A stretch of 28,461 nt of DNA from Chara braunii (GCA_003427395.1 BFEA01000267.1:760643-789103); one strand, 5' to 3'; numbered from the stretch's first letter, positions 19,184-28,461 are shown. Translations and numbers: made by a program. Notes: generated by a model not told the origin, from the letters alone.

Positions 19184-19251
19184 ATATGTGACGATCACTT
19201 TTCATGGTTTCGCTGAGGTCTCTCACAATAATACGTATATGTGTGATTGTA
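19184..19251. repeat. Dispersed repeat segment, inverted partner at 26839-26879
   Basis: ATATGTGACGATCACTT (19184-19200) is identical to the reverse complement of 26863-26879. Similarity continues through GTCTCTCACA and ATGTGTGATTGTA here, against GTCTCTCTCACA and TGTGTGGTTGTA in the partner, with about 27 extra bases on this side. Confidence 0.75.
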
Positions 19252-19870
19252 GGCAACCAAATCCAGAATCTGATTCATAGCACATACCTGCCATCACATC
19301 AACGAACCAAATCAACAGCCCACACACTACACGAAGTCAACCCCAACCACCTTCGACACTCATACCCCTCGCTTTAGCCATGCAAGCCCCAAACCTCATG
19401 TCCAACCAACCTTAATTAAATACTCAGCATCTTTGTTAAATGACCATTCAATAAAAATCTGGGTAAAAACCTTAATAAAAGCACGAAAATCACCAGGGCT
19501 AAAGCCTTTTAGATTGAGTGTAGAGGGAAAGTTGAAATTGAGTCGTAGACCGACGAATCGGCAACCGACCTGTTATCAATGATAACAGTAAGTGATCCTC
19601 AAGGGATCAAGCTGGATCTAGCCGTGAACTTGGATCAAATGATCAAAAAGACCTGTAATACACGGCAGACTAATCCCCAAGCTAAGATCATAAGTGTATG
19701 GAGAATACAACTCCATAATACATCCTCACTCAAAACTTCCTTATTAGCTAAATCTGAGTCTACTTTTAAGTCAGTGCTTAAGCTGAAGGCAGACCAACTG
19801 CAAAAATCTCCCCTATTCTGGGTGGATTGCCTGAATCTCCTATTAAAATATAATCTATCTCCTCTAAACT
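19252..19870. other. Non-coding with some hairpins
   Basis: No gene is recognised; a 97-codon plus-strand frame at 19579-19872 is Lys/Leu/Asn-rich without motif. CTGTTATC/GATAACAG (19570-19588, loop AAT), TGATCC/GGATCA (19593-19609) and TATGGAG/CTCCATA (19697-19717) are perfect inverted repeats. Confidence 0.4.
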
Positions 19871-20690
19871 AAGAAAATTTTGGCAACGCTTCCCCTAGGA
19901 AAAGTGTCTTTTCATAATTTATATAAGCCCAGATATGAGAGTATAAATAATATCTAACCCTGGAAAGTCAAATTCTGTCTAATTCTCTGAATTAGTAAAA
20001 ATTTGGGCAACACTCCCTTTAGAAAGGGAGACTTCCCAGATTTATACTAAGTCAGTTATGAAAGCAGAATTAATCCCTAATTATGGAAAGTCAAATTCTG
20101 TCTAACTTTCTGAATTAAGAGAAATTTGGGCAGCACTCCCTTTAGAAAGGGAGACTTCCCTGATTTATACTAAGTCAGATATAAAAGCAGAATTAATCCC
20201 TAATTATGAAAAGTCAAATTCTGTCTAACTCTCTGAATTAGTAGAAATTTGGGCAGCACTCCCTTTAGAAACGGAGACTTCCCAGATTTATACTAAGTCA
20301 GATATGAACTCGAACAACAGTTCGAGCTGAACTTTAGACTGAATTTAACTAACTCCCTAATTTTGTAAGAATTTCGGCAGCACTCCCTCTAGAAAAGTGT
20401 TATTCCAAAATTTATACAAGGCTAAGTTCAGAATTTTGAGAATAACTTTGACTTCTCAAAGTCCAATTTTGTCTAACTCCCTGAATTAGTAAAAATTTGG
20501 GCAGCACTCCCTCTAGAAAAGGAGACTTTCCAGATTTATACTAATCCATATATGGAAAAGACAAGCTGAACTCTGNCAAGTCAAGAGTTGATTAACTTTG
20601 TAGAAATTTCGGCAGCGCTTCCCGTAGGAAAAGTAGCTCGCCAAGATTTATACAAAGCGAAGTATAAGAAAATATCTCAGAAAATGCAGG
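19871..20690. repeat. 124-bp tandem repeat, seven copies
   Basis: The anchor GGCAGCACTCCCT (or GGCAACGCTTCCC) starts at 19882, 20006, 20129, 20252, 20376, 20500 and 20611, giving spacings of 124, 123, 123, 124, 124 and 111. Each unit also holds AGATTTATACTAAGTCAG-like and GTCAAATTCTGTCTAACT-like blocks. Middle copies contain CTCCCTTT/AAAGGGAG with loop AG, a perfect 8-bp palindromic stem that is degraded in outer copies. The end copies share GCTTCCC.TAGGAAAAGT, unlike the middle ones, so the array appears homogenised from within. No coding frame. Confidence 0.93.
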
Positions 20691-20929
20691 AATTGACCTA
20701 GGTAAAAAAAACGTTATTACAGAAAATGCAGTAATCAACACTAACTCCTATGACTCTAGCACGTGGCGAGCAACTACAGCAACTACCTATAGTAATGAAA
20801 CCCAAACAAACTAGTCATCCCATCCAGTNACATGNAAACCAAACNACGAANGTAAGTACTCTCACCNTCCCAAGTTCATTCCATATAAATAGTTCGTGAA
20901 TCTTCAAGTTCTTGAATCCTTTTACCCAT

Positions 20930-21580
20930 CTTACATAAGACATAGAGCTGGACCATTCGCCATGGAAACAATGCCCAACTTGTCTTTATGATATACACGA
21001 ACAGGTTGCACAACTACCTTTTTTCTTTTTTCTTTTGGGCAGATGACAAGGCCATTAGCCATGGAAACAATGCCTAGTGGCCCTGAGCTGTTTAATATCC
21101 AAAGATTTAGTATTTTTCTGACTTTGTTTTCAAAAAGAAAAAGCAAATATGGGCAGGGGACTGAACCATTCACAGTAGAAACAATGTTCAGCTTGCCCAA
21201 ACTATTTCCATTTATACTTTGTATTTTCCCTTTTCTTTTCTTAATGATATGGCTTAATGCTGGACCATTCACAATAGAAACAATGCCAANCTGCCAGTTC
21301 ACATGNAGATATACATAAAATACTTTCNTTTATACTTAGTTTAAATTNTGTGCGTGGTTTTCANGCTAANCCATTCACCATGGAAACAATGCNTAGCCTT
21401 AGACCAAAAATCCTCCCTCANAATAAACAAGAANTTAAACCCCTTCAATCAGACAACCCNCANNGTTAACTAAGGTAGCCAGNCCATTCACAGTAGAAAC
21501 AATGCCTGGTCCTTCATAAAATATCCAAATAAACATAGCCCTGAGCCATTCACAGTAGAAACAATGCTCAGGCTTTGGTT
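20930..21580. repeat. Array of seven core-plus-hairpin units
   Basis: A core CCATT, about 12 nt ending GAAAC, then AATG occurs with CCATT at 20953, 21052, 21166, 21265, 21371, 21484 and 21546. The flanks differ from copy to copy, but in most copies they are complementary across the core: CCTGAG/CTCAGG in copy 7, CTGAA/TTCAG in copy 3, AAGG...CCAG/CTGG..CCTT in copy 6, AAGACA/TGTCTT in copy 1, GGGC...AGG/CCT...GCCC in copy 2. Copy 4 is weak. A C next to CATT on the 5' side is unpaired throughout. Both strands have frames through the first four copies; no protein family is recognised. Confidence 0.8.
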
Positions 21581-24060
21581 GACCCGGTCAAACGCATGCA
21601 TTCTACCTTCCTTCCACCTTTTCCCCAATTCATTCCTGGTCTGCTTTCAATCAGAACAAAATAGGAACTTAGGCTTCACTCTCATACATTCTTTCCAGCT
21701 AGTCTGATTAGGTCCTGAAGAGAAAGCAAAAACCATAGGGACAAACGCATGCATACAACAATCATACTACAGGGAGATAGGCAAACATCGGTAATAGTGA
21801 GTCATACAGATAAAGATGATTTACTTGAAGGTTCACTGCCTCCAGAACCTCGCCTAAGTTCCGACAGAGCTCCCGCAATCGGTGGGTGGACTCCCCACAG
21901 AGTCTTGATGCGGACCTACGGGTTGCAATCCCGCCTCCCGCCTTCCTCTCGTAACCAAGGACCAGACTGAGAGTTAGAAAGGATAGAAGTAGAAGGTAGA
22001 GACTCTCATATACAAGAAGGGTGCTCTCAGACTCGCGCGAGAGAGCCTTGTTACCTTCAGTCGCCTGAGGGCCCCGCAATGGCGGCCAAAACCTACGGCC
22101 GCTGGCCAACTGAAGTCAAATCACCAGTTGTCGACTCCCTGACGACCTCCAAATCGCAGCAAACGCGCCCTCCCCCTCACAACTACTCCTCCAAGCATCC
22201 GCAACAGTTTTGTAACCCAAGTGCCTACCTTCGCCCTCTGCGGTAGCGTGGCCTCCCGGCGTTTAGATGGCCACACTCCAAACACCACAATAGTCCATAG
22301 CAGGCTCAGCAACCGCTGCTGCTGCCCAATAGCTGAGACAAACTGCGGCGTACGCTGCAAAAAGCAATAAAAAACGCAGCAGCTTCGCAGTCTGTTTTTC
22401 GTCGCTCAGTAAACTATCAGGTCCGCCTCCATCCGCAGTCTGCTGTTGTTTTGGCCCACAGGCCACGCGTTCCTGCTAACGCACAGTCTCGCAACCACTA
22501 TGGGTGGCTTTACCCCACTCCTTGGTTTAGCCGGATGCGCTAGATCCGAACGAAAATACCGCTAACGAGCGGGACGTGCACTGCTGTTACGGCCAAGCTA
22601 CAGGGCAAATCGTCCCTCCCGCTACGGCCTGCTTTCGTTACTTCGACCGATAGGAGGGAGATTCCCCGGCTGGCAGGTACCCGCACCCGCGGCCTGCTCC
22701 GTAGTTGCTAATTCCCCGAAATATCGGGGTGGGCCGCTGTAGTTCGCCACTATAGTCTGATTCTTGGATCATCCGAATGGGCATCTCCGTCTGTTAGGTG
22801 TGTGTCCCCCTTTCACTCATCCTCCCTCTCACTTCCTCTTCTCTCTTGCCAACCTTGCTCTCCTTCCGCTCCTGACTCTTCGCTAAGTCCTGCCAGACCG
22901 CCCCTTTATGAGAGGGGGTGAATCTTCTCCGAAATGCGGGAAGATTCATGCCACCTTGAAGCGGCCTTCCTACTTGGGCGCAGCCCCCACCTCCTTTATA
23001 ACTAAGATCACTCACCGCCCTTCAGATCCGATGTTACTATCGGATTCGTCCGCTATTGAAACCCTTGCCTACGGTCTCCATTCCTCCATTCCCGTCAAAA
23101 CGAGTATGCCTCGCCCCCTTTTTCTCCCGCCATATCCCGTTTGCACGAACCTCCACTCACCCCCTTCTTCTTCTACCCCCTAACTCACTAACTTTCTCCC
23201 AAAGCTAACCGCGTATTCTAACTCGCAGTACTCCAAACCCCCAGAAACGAACCCTCCCTTGCTTATTTTCGCTAAGAAACGGGCAAGATCCATGATTCCT
23301 CCTCACTCTCCTTCTTTGCTCCTGCCATTTCCGCGCATCCCATTCTCTTCTAATCTCCTTCTTCGCTAATTTCCATCCAAAACTAACTCAAAAATCGGGT
23401 TCGCCCGACCCGAAACCTCCAACCTTGATCCTTGGTTCACCCGATTTCCTTAAGAATCNGGTGAGAACTCGAATCCTCCTTCCGCCAGGCTCCCGTTCCA
23501 CTCCGCCATCTTCACCTTTACATTCGAATGCACCTTGGCGCGGATCCCGCCCAGGTACTTTCGTTCCGTGCTGCAATCATACTTCGCTCTTGACTAACTT
23601 TTCTCTTGCTGCCCCGTCCCGGTCNCACTCTGCACAACCNGCGTCCAAGCCCGTTCTTTCCTTCGTCTCCTTTCCATCGAATGTATCGGGCGCAGAATAG
23701 CGCCAGATTCATTTTCTTATTCCCCCCCCTTTTCTCTGCTGCTTGGGCTCTGCCCGACTTTGCCCGTCCGCTCCGATGCGCGCCCGACCGCCTCACCTTC
23801 GATTGTCCAACTCCCTTACTCCATCGCCAGTCCTCCCTATCACCGCCCGCACCCGGCTCCCGCCCACGTCCGGGTTCATCCGTCGTTGTACCACCCCGCC
23901 TTTGCTCTCACAGCGCCGGCCACCCACGCTGCACTATCGTTTGCCCCGACAGTCAGCCGGCTTGAGAGGGACTTCGGAGGGAACCAGCTACTATACGGTT
24001 CGATTAGTCTTTCGCCCCTATACCCAAGTCCGACGAGGTAGTCGGCATACCAGCATTGTT
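21581..24060. other. Long stretch without a recognisable gene
   Basis: Open frames of 60-120 codons occur on both strands, mostly Ser/Pro/Arg-rich in GC- and CT-rich DNA, with no motif I can identify. The minus-strand frames at 21762-22466 are interrupted and Ala/Leu-rich. CCCCGA/TCGGGG (22716-22731) is a short hairpin within chance expectation. Scattered N calls lie near 23459-23640. Confidence 0.45.
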
Positions 24061-24269
24061 GTTATCTGATCCTGCCGGGTTTTACCCACCCGCTTCACAT
24101 GTACCCCTGCGGCAGAACCTCGGACAGGTTCATTCGTCGTAGTGCCAAAGCCTTTCGGCCAGTGTTTCGGACAGTTCGCGGGTGCACCCACTGCCCGTGA
24201 CTTTGCCCACTACGGCGCCTAGCGCCCGTAGCCACGCCAACCTTCTCTACATTATTTCAAGTTTAACGG

Positions 24270-24318
24270 ATGTCCGGAAGGACATAACCCGGGCCACGGG
24301 GTCAATCAGCCCCGGCCC
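24270..24318. other. Two adjacent hairpins
   Basis: ATGTCC/GGACAT with loop GGAA (24270-24285) is followed at once by GGGCC-ac-GGGG/CCCC-GGCCC (24290-24318, inner loop of eight bases). GGAA fits the GNRA tetraloop rule if transcribed in this sense. No RNA family is recognised. Confidence 0.4.
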
Positions 24319-25339
24319 TTAGTCAATTCAGAATATTCGACTTTTACTCATCAAGGCCCATCATCTGGGTTTAAACGCAGTCCGTTTTTCGACAGTTCAA
24401 CGGTGTACCCTCTAAGATAGGCTATTGGGGCCTGTCACCCCCTACTACGCCATGTCCCAAGGCAAAACGAGGCGCGGTTTTAAGAAAAACAGGTAAACAA
24501 AAATTATATAAAAACATGGGCAGCTCAGGCGTGGTCGCGAAAACAGTTTGTAATTGCACTCCAGGCAATCTGCGAATATAACACCCCCCCCCCACGCGCT
24601 CCTACCGTAGCNGACGNACAGAACAGAAAGGGGAAAATAAAATAAAATANCAGTAACGTCGGGGAACCGCGGGGTCGCTGGTCCCGCCGCCGCACCCGTA
24701 AGCAAAACCGGGGGGAATAGCCCCACAGGGCCCTCAACCCTTCGGTTTCCTCCACGCCGCTCTGCTGCTGCCGCGCCGGCGTCCGCCGGCCTCGATCCCC
24801 GAACCTCTGTATTGCCAACCCAAATGTCGTAACCTATAGGGCTAAGCCCAAGCCTGAGACTAGTGCCCGGAGAGTACCATACGAGGTAGTGTGGCGCGAC
24901 GCTTTGGGCCAGCAAACGGCTGTGTGGCTCCTAGTGCCCGCGCTGGCTTGCTCACACCGTGCCATAATTGCCCCGCGTTGTCGTCCTATGACATCCCGCT
25001 CACCGCACGAAATCGCGCCGTTATTGCCGATGCCGTCGTCGGGGTCGTTCTCTGCACGCGCGCTTGACTCGGTCAAATGTACCAATCAAACGAAAATATC
25101 CTTAATTCCTGCTTAATCAAAAATAAATAAATAATAATATCACTAAGCAAAACGACCGAGGTCCGGGCCGGCTTTACGATCAACAACAGAAAAGAATCCC
25201 GCGCGCCTTAAACCTGCGCGCCCACGCACTTGCTATTGTGGTCAACCACCCAGTCAACGCAATTACAAACGCAGCCGCGCTTAGCGTGGTATACTTAAAC
25301 TTTAAACCAAACAATTTTCTGTTACTTGCAAAAACCAGG
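24319..25339. other. No recognisable gene
   Basis: Mixed-composition sequence with N calls near 24611-24650 and a C-rich run near 24583. The 156-codon minus-strand frame (24445-24915) contains undetermined residues and no motif. Confidence 0.45.
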
Positions 25340-26073
25340 GCGGATACCCTTGTAAGGGTATTCGCACCGACAGCCTTACCGGACCATATTAAGCGACGTC
25401 CCCATCGCTTCGCAAAATCTGAAAGCTATAAATCCATTCACACTCCAAATGCTGACGAAAGAAGTGAGCCAATCTGATTAGCCGACAAACACAGGGTAGA
25501 GGCCTCCATCAAACCATGCCTTCACAACTATATGCTGCCAGGTTTCTAATCTGGGCCTCACACCGTCCAGAAATTAGGACACTGGCAGCATAAGTTCCAA
25601 AGACCTTCCCAATCGTCCTCTCCCCGGTCCTAGACAACGTTCGGCTTCTCGTTGGGTGTCCCTAGTCCTGGCAAAAACTAGGGACGCGGGCCTTAACCGA
25701 GACCTTTGAAGGCACTCTCGCCGTCCTTTTCAAAATCTCTCGCAATCAAATACATATAAGTATATATGTAAACTTAATATTCACTCCGCTCTTTCTGCAG
25801 TCTAGTACAGAAAGGCCAGGTCTCCATCTTGGCCCACCATAGCCTGGTTGATCGGACCAGGACTACGACCTACCGCATTGTTATTTAACGGCAGTACCCT
25901 CGTTGGTTACGCAACGATAGGGTTTCTCCTGATAGGCACCTAATCAAGACCTCCCAAAATCTCAACCTTCACTATCCCACGGAGTAATTTCCCTGGGGCG
26001 GGTAACTCCCCTTAAACTCTTACCCCATGGTCCCGCAACCAGGTTGCGCCGGTTAGCAGCCATCCAATGGGGT
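25340..26073. other. Cluster of inverted repeats
   Basis: Perfect or near-perfect arms: GCGGATACCCTT/AAGGGTATTCGC (25340-25365, loop GT, one G-T pair); ATGCTGCCAG/CTGGCAGCAT (25532-25591, with partly paired interior); GTCCCTAGT/ACTAGGGAC (25658-25685); TACATATA/TATATGTA (25751-25770); CTTTCTG/CAGAAAG (25791-25814); CCCT.CGTTG/CAACG..AGGG (25897-25922); CGCAACC/GGTTGCG (26034-26048) enclosed by ACCCCAT/ATGGGGT (26022-26073). No gene is recognised. Individual short arms may be chance; the long ones are less so. Confidence 0.5.
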
Positions 26074-26379
26074 TACGCCCTAGAGGTACTAACTTCTTTT
26101 CCGTTAGCTTGGCCTTTCTTCAATATGTCTCAGGACCTCTTTCGCACGCTTACAAACAAAATCACCGCTAAATCCACCAGGCCGTGACCCCTGACTTGAT
26201 CAGAGTCAGCAGCCACCCACCTTGAGACATCTCTCGCCCTGTACTCATTGCGACTTTCTCAAACATTTCAAACAAAAAGTGGCCCCTTTCCGTCAGACTT
26301 TATCACCCATCGAACAACTCGTCATGCCATAAATCAATTTACTNACTTCTGAGGATGAGTCTTCCAACCAAAAACCACT
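26074..26379. other. No recognisable gene
   Basis: Mixed-composition sequence becoming CA-rich to the right, with one N near 26344. Nothing recognisable. Confidence 0.4.
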
Positions 26380-26600
26380 CCCCTTTTCCAACAATCCAAA
26401 AGGGGCTCTCTTCATAACCAAAAACACCCCCTCTTCCAAAAATCGCGAGGGGTTTCGCCATAAAACAATACATTCCCGTTTCCAGAAATCACAAGGGTCT
26501 CATCATAAACCAAACACCCCCTCTCTCAAAGTTACGAGGGGTTTCGTTACATCACAAAACATCACAAAACATCCCCTCTTTCCCAAAATCTAAGGGGGGT
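26380..26600. repeat. Tandem hairpin array, about 46-bp period, five copies
   Basis: Each unit has a C-rich arm, an A-rich middle (TTCCAAAAATC-like), a G-rich arm, then a CATAAAACAA-like spacer. Stems: CCCCTTTT/AAAAGGGG (26380-26405), CCCCTC/GAGGGG (26428-26452), CCC.TT/AAGGG (26475-26497, imperfect), CCCCTC/GAGGGG (26518-26541), CCCCT/AGGGG (26573-26597). Between copies 1 and 2 an inner T-A pair is replaced by C-G on both arms. Confidence 0.75.
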
Positions 26601-27242
26601 CCCATCATAAAACAGAACATCACTGAGAGACCATCTTATGGGTCCTCATCACAACTTAGATAATTTTCATAGACGGACTACGCTTCCTCCCCTTATACTC
26701 TGCCTTATCAGCTGCCGTGGGCAGGTCGTACAAGTATACCGAGGAGTAGACAATTTTACTTACAATCATATTCACAATACCCAAGATACACAAAAAGTTT
26801 TTCACACATTGTCCACACAAACTCATCATACATCAGAGTACAACCACACATGTGAGAGAGACAAGTGATCGTCACATATAAGAATGGTCCCTGAAGGAAA
26901 CCTCATCATAATGTACACTCAGGAAGTACAATGTCTCACACAGAAAGTGTCCCCAAATCATAGCTTGCTCAACTCAAGCCACACCAAACCCACACTGACA
27001 ACTATCCCTAAAATACATGTCAGATCTGTCTCTCAAAGGCCAGGGCGTAGGCCACCTAAATATGTACATGCGTCATCTAAACCACCCTGACCCTCAAAAC
27101 CCCAACTCAGTAGAAACACTAGAGTTCNGATNTANATTAACANCAATCATCAAAATNTCTTCNAAGTCNAANAGGGTATCACACAGAACCTAAGTTGATG
27201 CCTCACAAAATGCTCGCTCACTTATATAGACAAAACCGAGCC
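26601..27242. other. CA-rich non-coding region beside gag
   Basis: The region lies where protease or pol should follow gag on the minus strand, but no such sequence is seen. Positions 26839-26879 are the inverted partner of 19184-19251. CTCATCATA followed by GTACA recurs near 26823 and 26903. N calls are concentrated at 27128-27172. Confidence 0.45.
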
Positions 27243-28461
27243 CTACCTCCTCAACTCCTCCTGGTTTTGCCTATATAACTGAGTTTTAAGTCCATCTGCG
27301 GACTTCTCTACTATCCTACCCTGTCTATCATACATTTTACCCCCTACCTCTGAGATCTTCCCTGCTGCCTTATCCTCAAGAAACTCAAGACAGTCCAAAG
27401 CCAGATGCACGTCTCTTTTGCAGTAAAAACATAGCTGATCTACCTTTCTCTTGAACTTCCTCTTCCTGGGCTGAGGAGGTGACGATGAAGGAGATCCCAC
27501 CAAGGTACCGACACCCCCCTGCTGCTCTGTCCTCGGAACCGGTCCACCAGACCCAGATCCAGTAGCCCAAGATCCTAGTCTGCCTCTCAAATCCTCTGTC
27601 CCTGGGACGTACTCGGGCGTGTCCAACCTCTGAGGCCTCCTCTCGAGTGTCGCCTCTGGCACTGCCGTGGGCTGCTCCTCAATCTCCTCTGGTCCATACT
27701 CAGGTGTGATTATCCTCTGGAGTCTGCCCTCGATGGCACCCTCCTCCTCAATCCTCATCTCTCTCTCAAGAGGCTCCTCTATCCTCTGCTCAGGTAAAAA
27801 CAAGCTCACCTCCTCCTGCATAGTATGCACCGCCTCAAGGAGCACGCCCATGGATTCCTCTACTGAGCCCTGAGCCGGCTCACTGCTAGATGATGGCAGC
27901 CTCTCCTCTACTGCCAAAGGTACGACTGGGCCCGCCGCTGCTACTGGCAGTGTCGCGAGCTCAGTAGGGGCTCTGAACTCGAATGCCTCTCTCTCCGCCT
28001 GTCTCTGTGCTCTCGCCTCCTCTGACTCCAGGATAACCCTCCCCATAAGTGGCTCCTCGCGAGGCTCTGTCGCAGATGGCTGTCCTGGCAGTCCCTGTCC
28101 TGGCTGCCTCTGCTCTCCCTGCCGGCTGCTCTCTGGTCTGTCCACTTTTCCCTGGGTTTGCTGCTTCAGGCTCTCAATGATAGCTGCCTGGCTGGCCACC
28201 AAAGCCCTAAGTTCCTGAATTTTCATCTCCATAGCCTCCAGACATACTCCATGGCTGGCTTCCTTCATTTTCTTCCCCGCCAGATCGCCCTCCAATAACA
28301 AGTGTCGGTCAAAAGTGGTCTTGGCCAGGAACTTGATTTTATGATCTAGCCTTTCTTCCGCCTTCCTGGCCACCCCAAACCCGGCTCTGACTGGCGATGG
28401 AAGCTCCTCTCCTCTCTGCTCCCAGAAGTCCCTCCATATCTCAGGGATCTCTGGGGTCCTA
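27243..28461 (-). CDS. Retrotransposon gag-like protein with CCHC zinc knuckle (partial)
   Basis: The minus-strand frame is open from the right edge of the window to TAG at 27243 (about 405 codons), so its true start lies outside. Visible in order are EIWRDFWEQRGEELPSPV near the edge, a helical stretch likely to be coiled coil (MKIQELRALVASQAAIIESL), a long Glu/Pro/Gln-rich linker with repeated RRPQRLDTPEY-type units, a basic patch (RKRKFKRKVDQ), and one zinc knuckle CFYCKRDVHLALDC (27390-27431; C-X2-C-X4-H-X4-C). The tail is AAGKISEVGGKMYDRQGR. Gag packages element RNA; the knuckle binds nucleic acid. The usual Gly in the knuckle is replaced. Unlike every other element remnant here it has no stop or frameshift. 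Confidence 0.85.
   Translation of the reverse strand, partial: RTPEIPEIWRDFWEQRGEELPSPVRAGFGVARKAEERLDHKIKFLAKTTFDRHLLLEGDLAGKKMKEASHGVCLEAMEMKIQELRALVASQAAIIESLKQQTQGKVDRPESSRQGEQRQPGQGLPGQPSATEPREEPLMGRVILESEEARAQRQAEREAFEFRAPTELATLPVAAAGPVVPLAVEERLPSSSSEPAQGSVEESMGVLLEAVHTMQEEVSLFLPEQRIEEPLEREMRIEEEGAIEGRLQRIITPEYGPEEIEEQPTAVPEATLERRPQRLDTPEYVPGTEDLRGRLGSWATGSGSGGPVPRTEQQGGVGTLVGSPSSSPPQPRKRKFKRKVDQLCFYCKRDVHLALDCLEFLEDKAAGKISEVGGKMYDRQGRIVEKSADGLKTQLYRQNQEELRR

Noticed and set aside
21160-21200. Iron-responsive-element-like hairpin (bulged C, CAGTAG in loop)
   Set aside because: The upper stem is 4 bp with a 12-base loop, not 5 bp with a CAGUGN hexaloop, and several copies lack CAGT altogether.
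20930-21580. CRISPR-like array (short conserved repeat, variable spacers)
   Set aside because: Spacings are irregular (62-114), the variable parts are not free spacers but pair across the core, and the surroundings are eukaryotic.
22716-22731. CCCCGA/TCGGGG hairpin as a structured element
   Set aside because: Six-bp arms with short loops are expected dozens of times by chance in a window of this size.
25841-25861. Start of 18S rRNA (AGCCTGGTTGATC resembles the conserved 5' end)
   Set aside because: Similarity ends after TTGATC; the following sequence is not rRNA. GATCCTGCCGGG near 24069 was rejected for the same reason.

Overview
The window looks like repeat-rich nuclear DNA of a plant or streptophyte alga. 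It has no bacterial-style operons and no intact cellular gene I can name. It holds decayed Ty3/gypsy LTR-retrotransposon coding sequence in both orientations, several tandem repeat arrays, microsatellites, and isolated N calls typical of a draft eukaryotic assembly. From memory only, gag ORFs of the type at the right edge are common in the charophyte Chara braunii; I could not test this.

Layout. 1-3250: non-coding repeat-like sequence, including a segment that recurs inverted near 11.9 kb. 3993-5730 (+): a broken Ty3/gypsy pol (RT and the start of RNase H) split by a MITE-like insertion at about 4605-5080. 5996-8111 (+): a decayed, unidentified coding region with an acidic tail. 9156-10439: a (GA)25 tract, a C20 tract and a 46-bp tandem repeat. 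11245-11631 (-): a small decayed ORF. 13973-18259 (-): a nearly complete but inactivated Ty3/gypsy pol in the order protease, reverse transcriptase, RNase H, integrase with GPY/F module, then an unusual very basic tail. 18.9-26.6 kb: no recognisable genes, but three tandem arrays and many inverted repeats. 27243-28461 (-): an open gag with a CCHC zinc knuckle, running off the right edge.

The most interesting structures are non-coding. Between about 20930 and 21580 there are seven units that share a nearly constant core (CATT, 12 nt, AATG). Their flanking arms differ between units, yet in most units the two arms are complementary to each other, usually with an unpaired C at the same place. This is the pattern expected of a family of hairpins under structural constraint, or of a mechanism that makes inverted flanks around a fixed core. 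A shorter array at 26380-26600 repeats the theme. In the minus-strand pol, the protease frame ends in a U UUU UUA heptamer, an 8-nt spacer and a GC hairpin closed by a UACG tetraloop; a -1 shift there leads exactly into the downstream frame. That is either a programmed frameshift site or a chance product of a homopolymer indel.

No rRNA, confident tRNA, CRISPR array or complete LTR pair was found. Coordinates of decayed segments are approximate at their ends.
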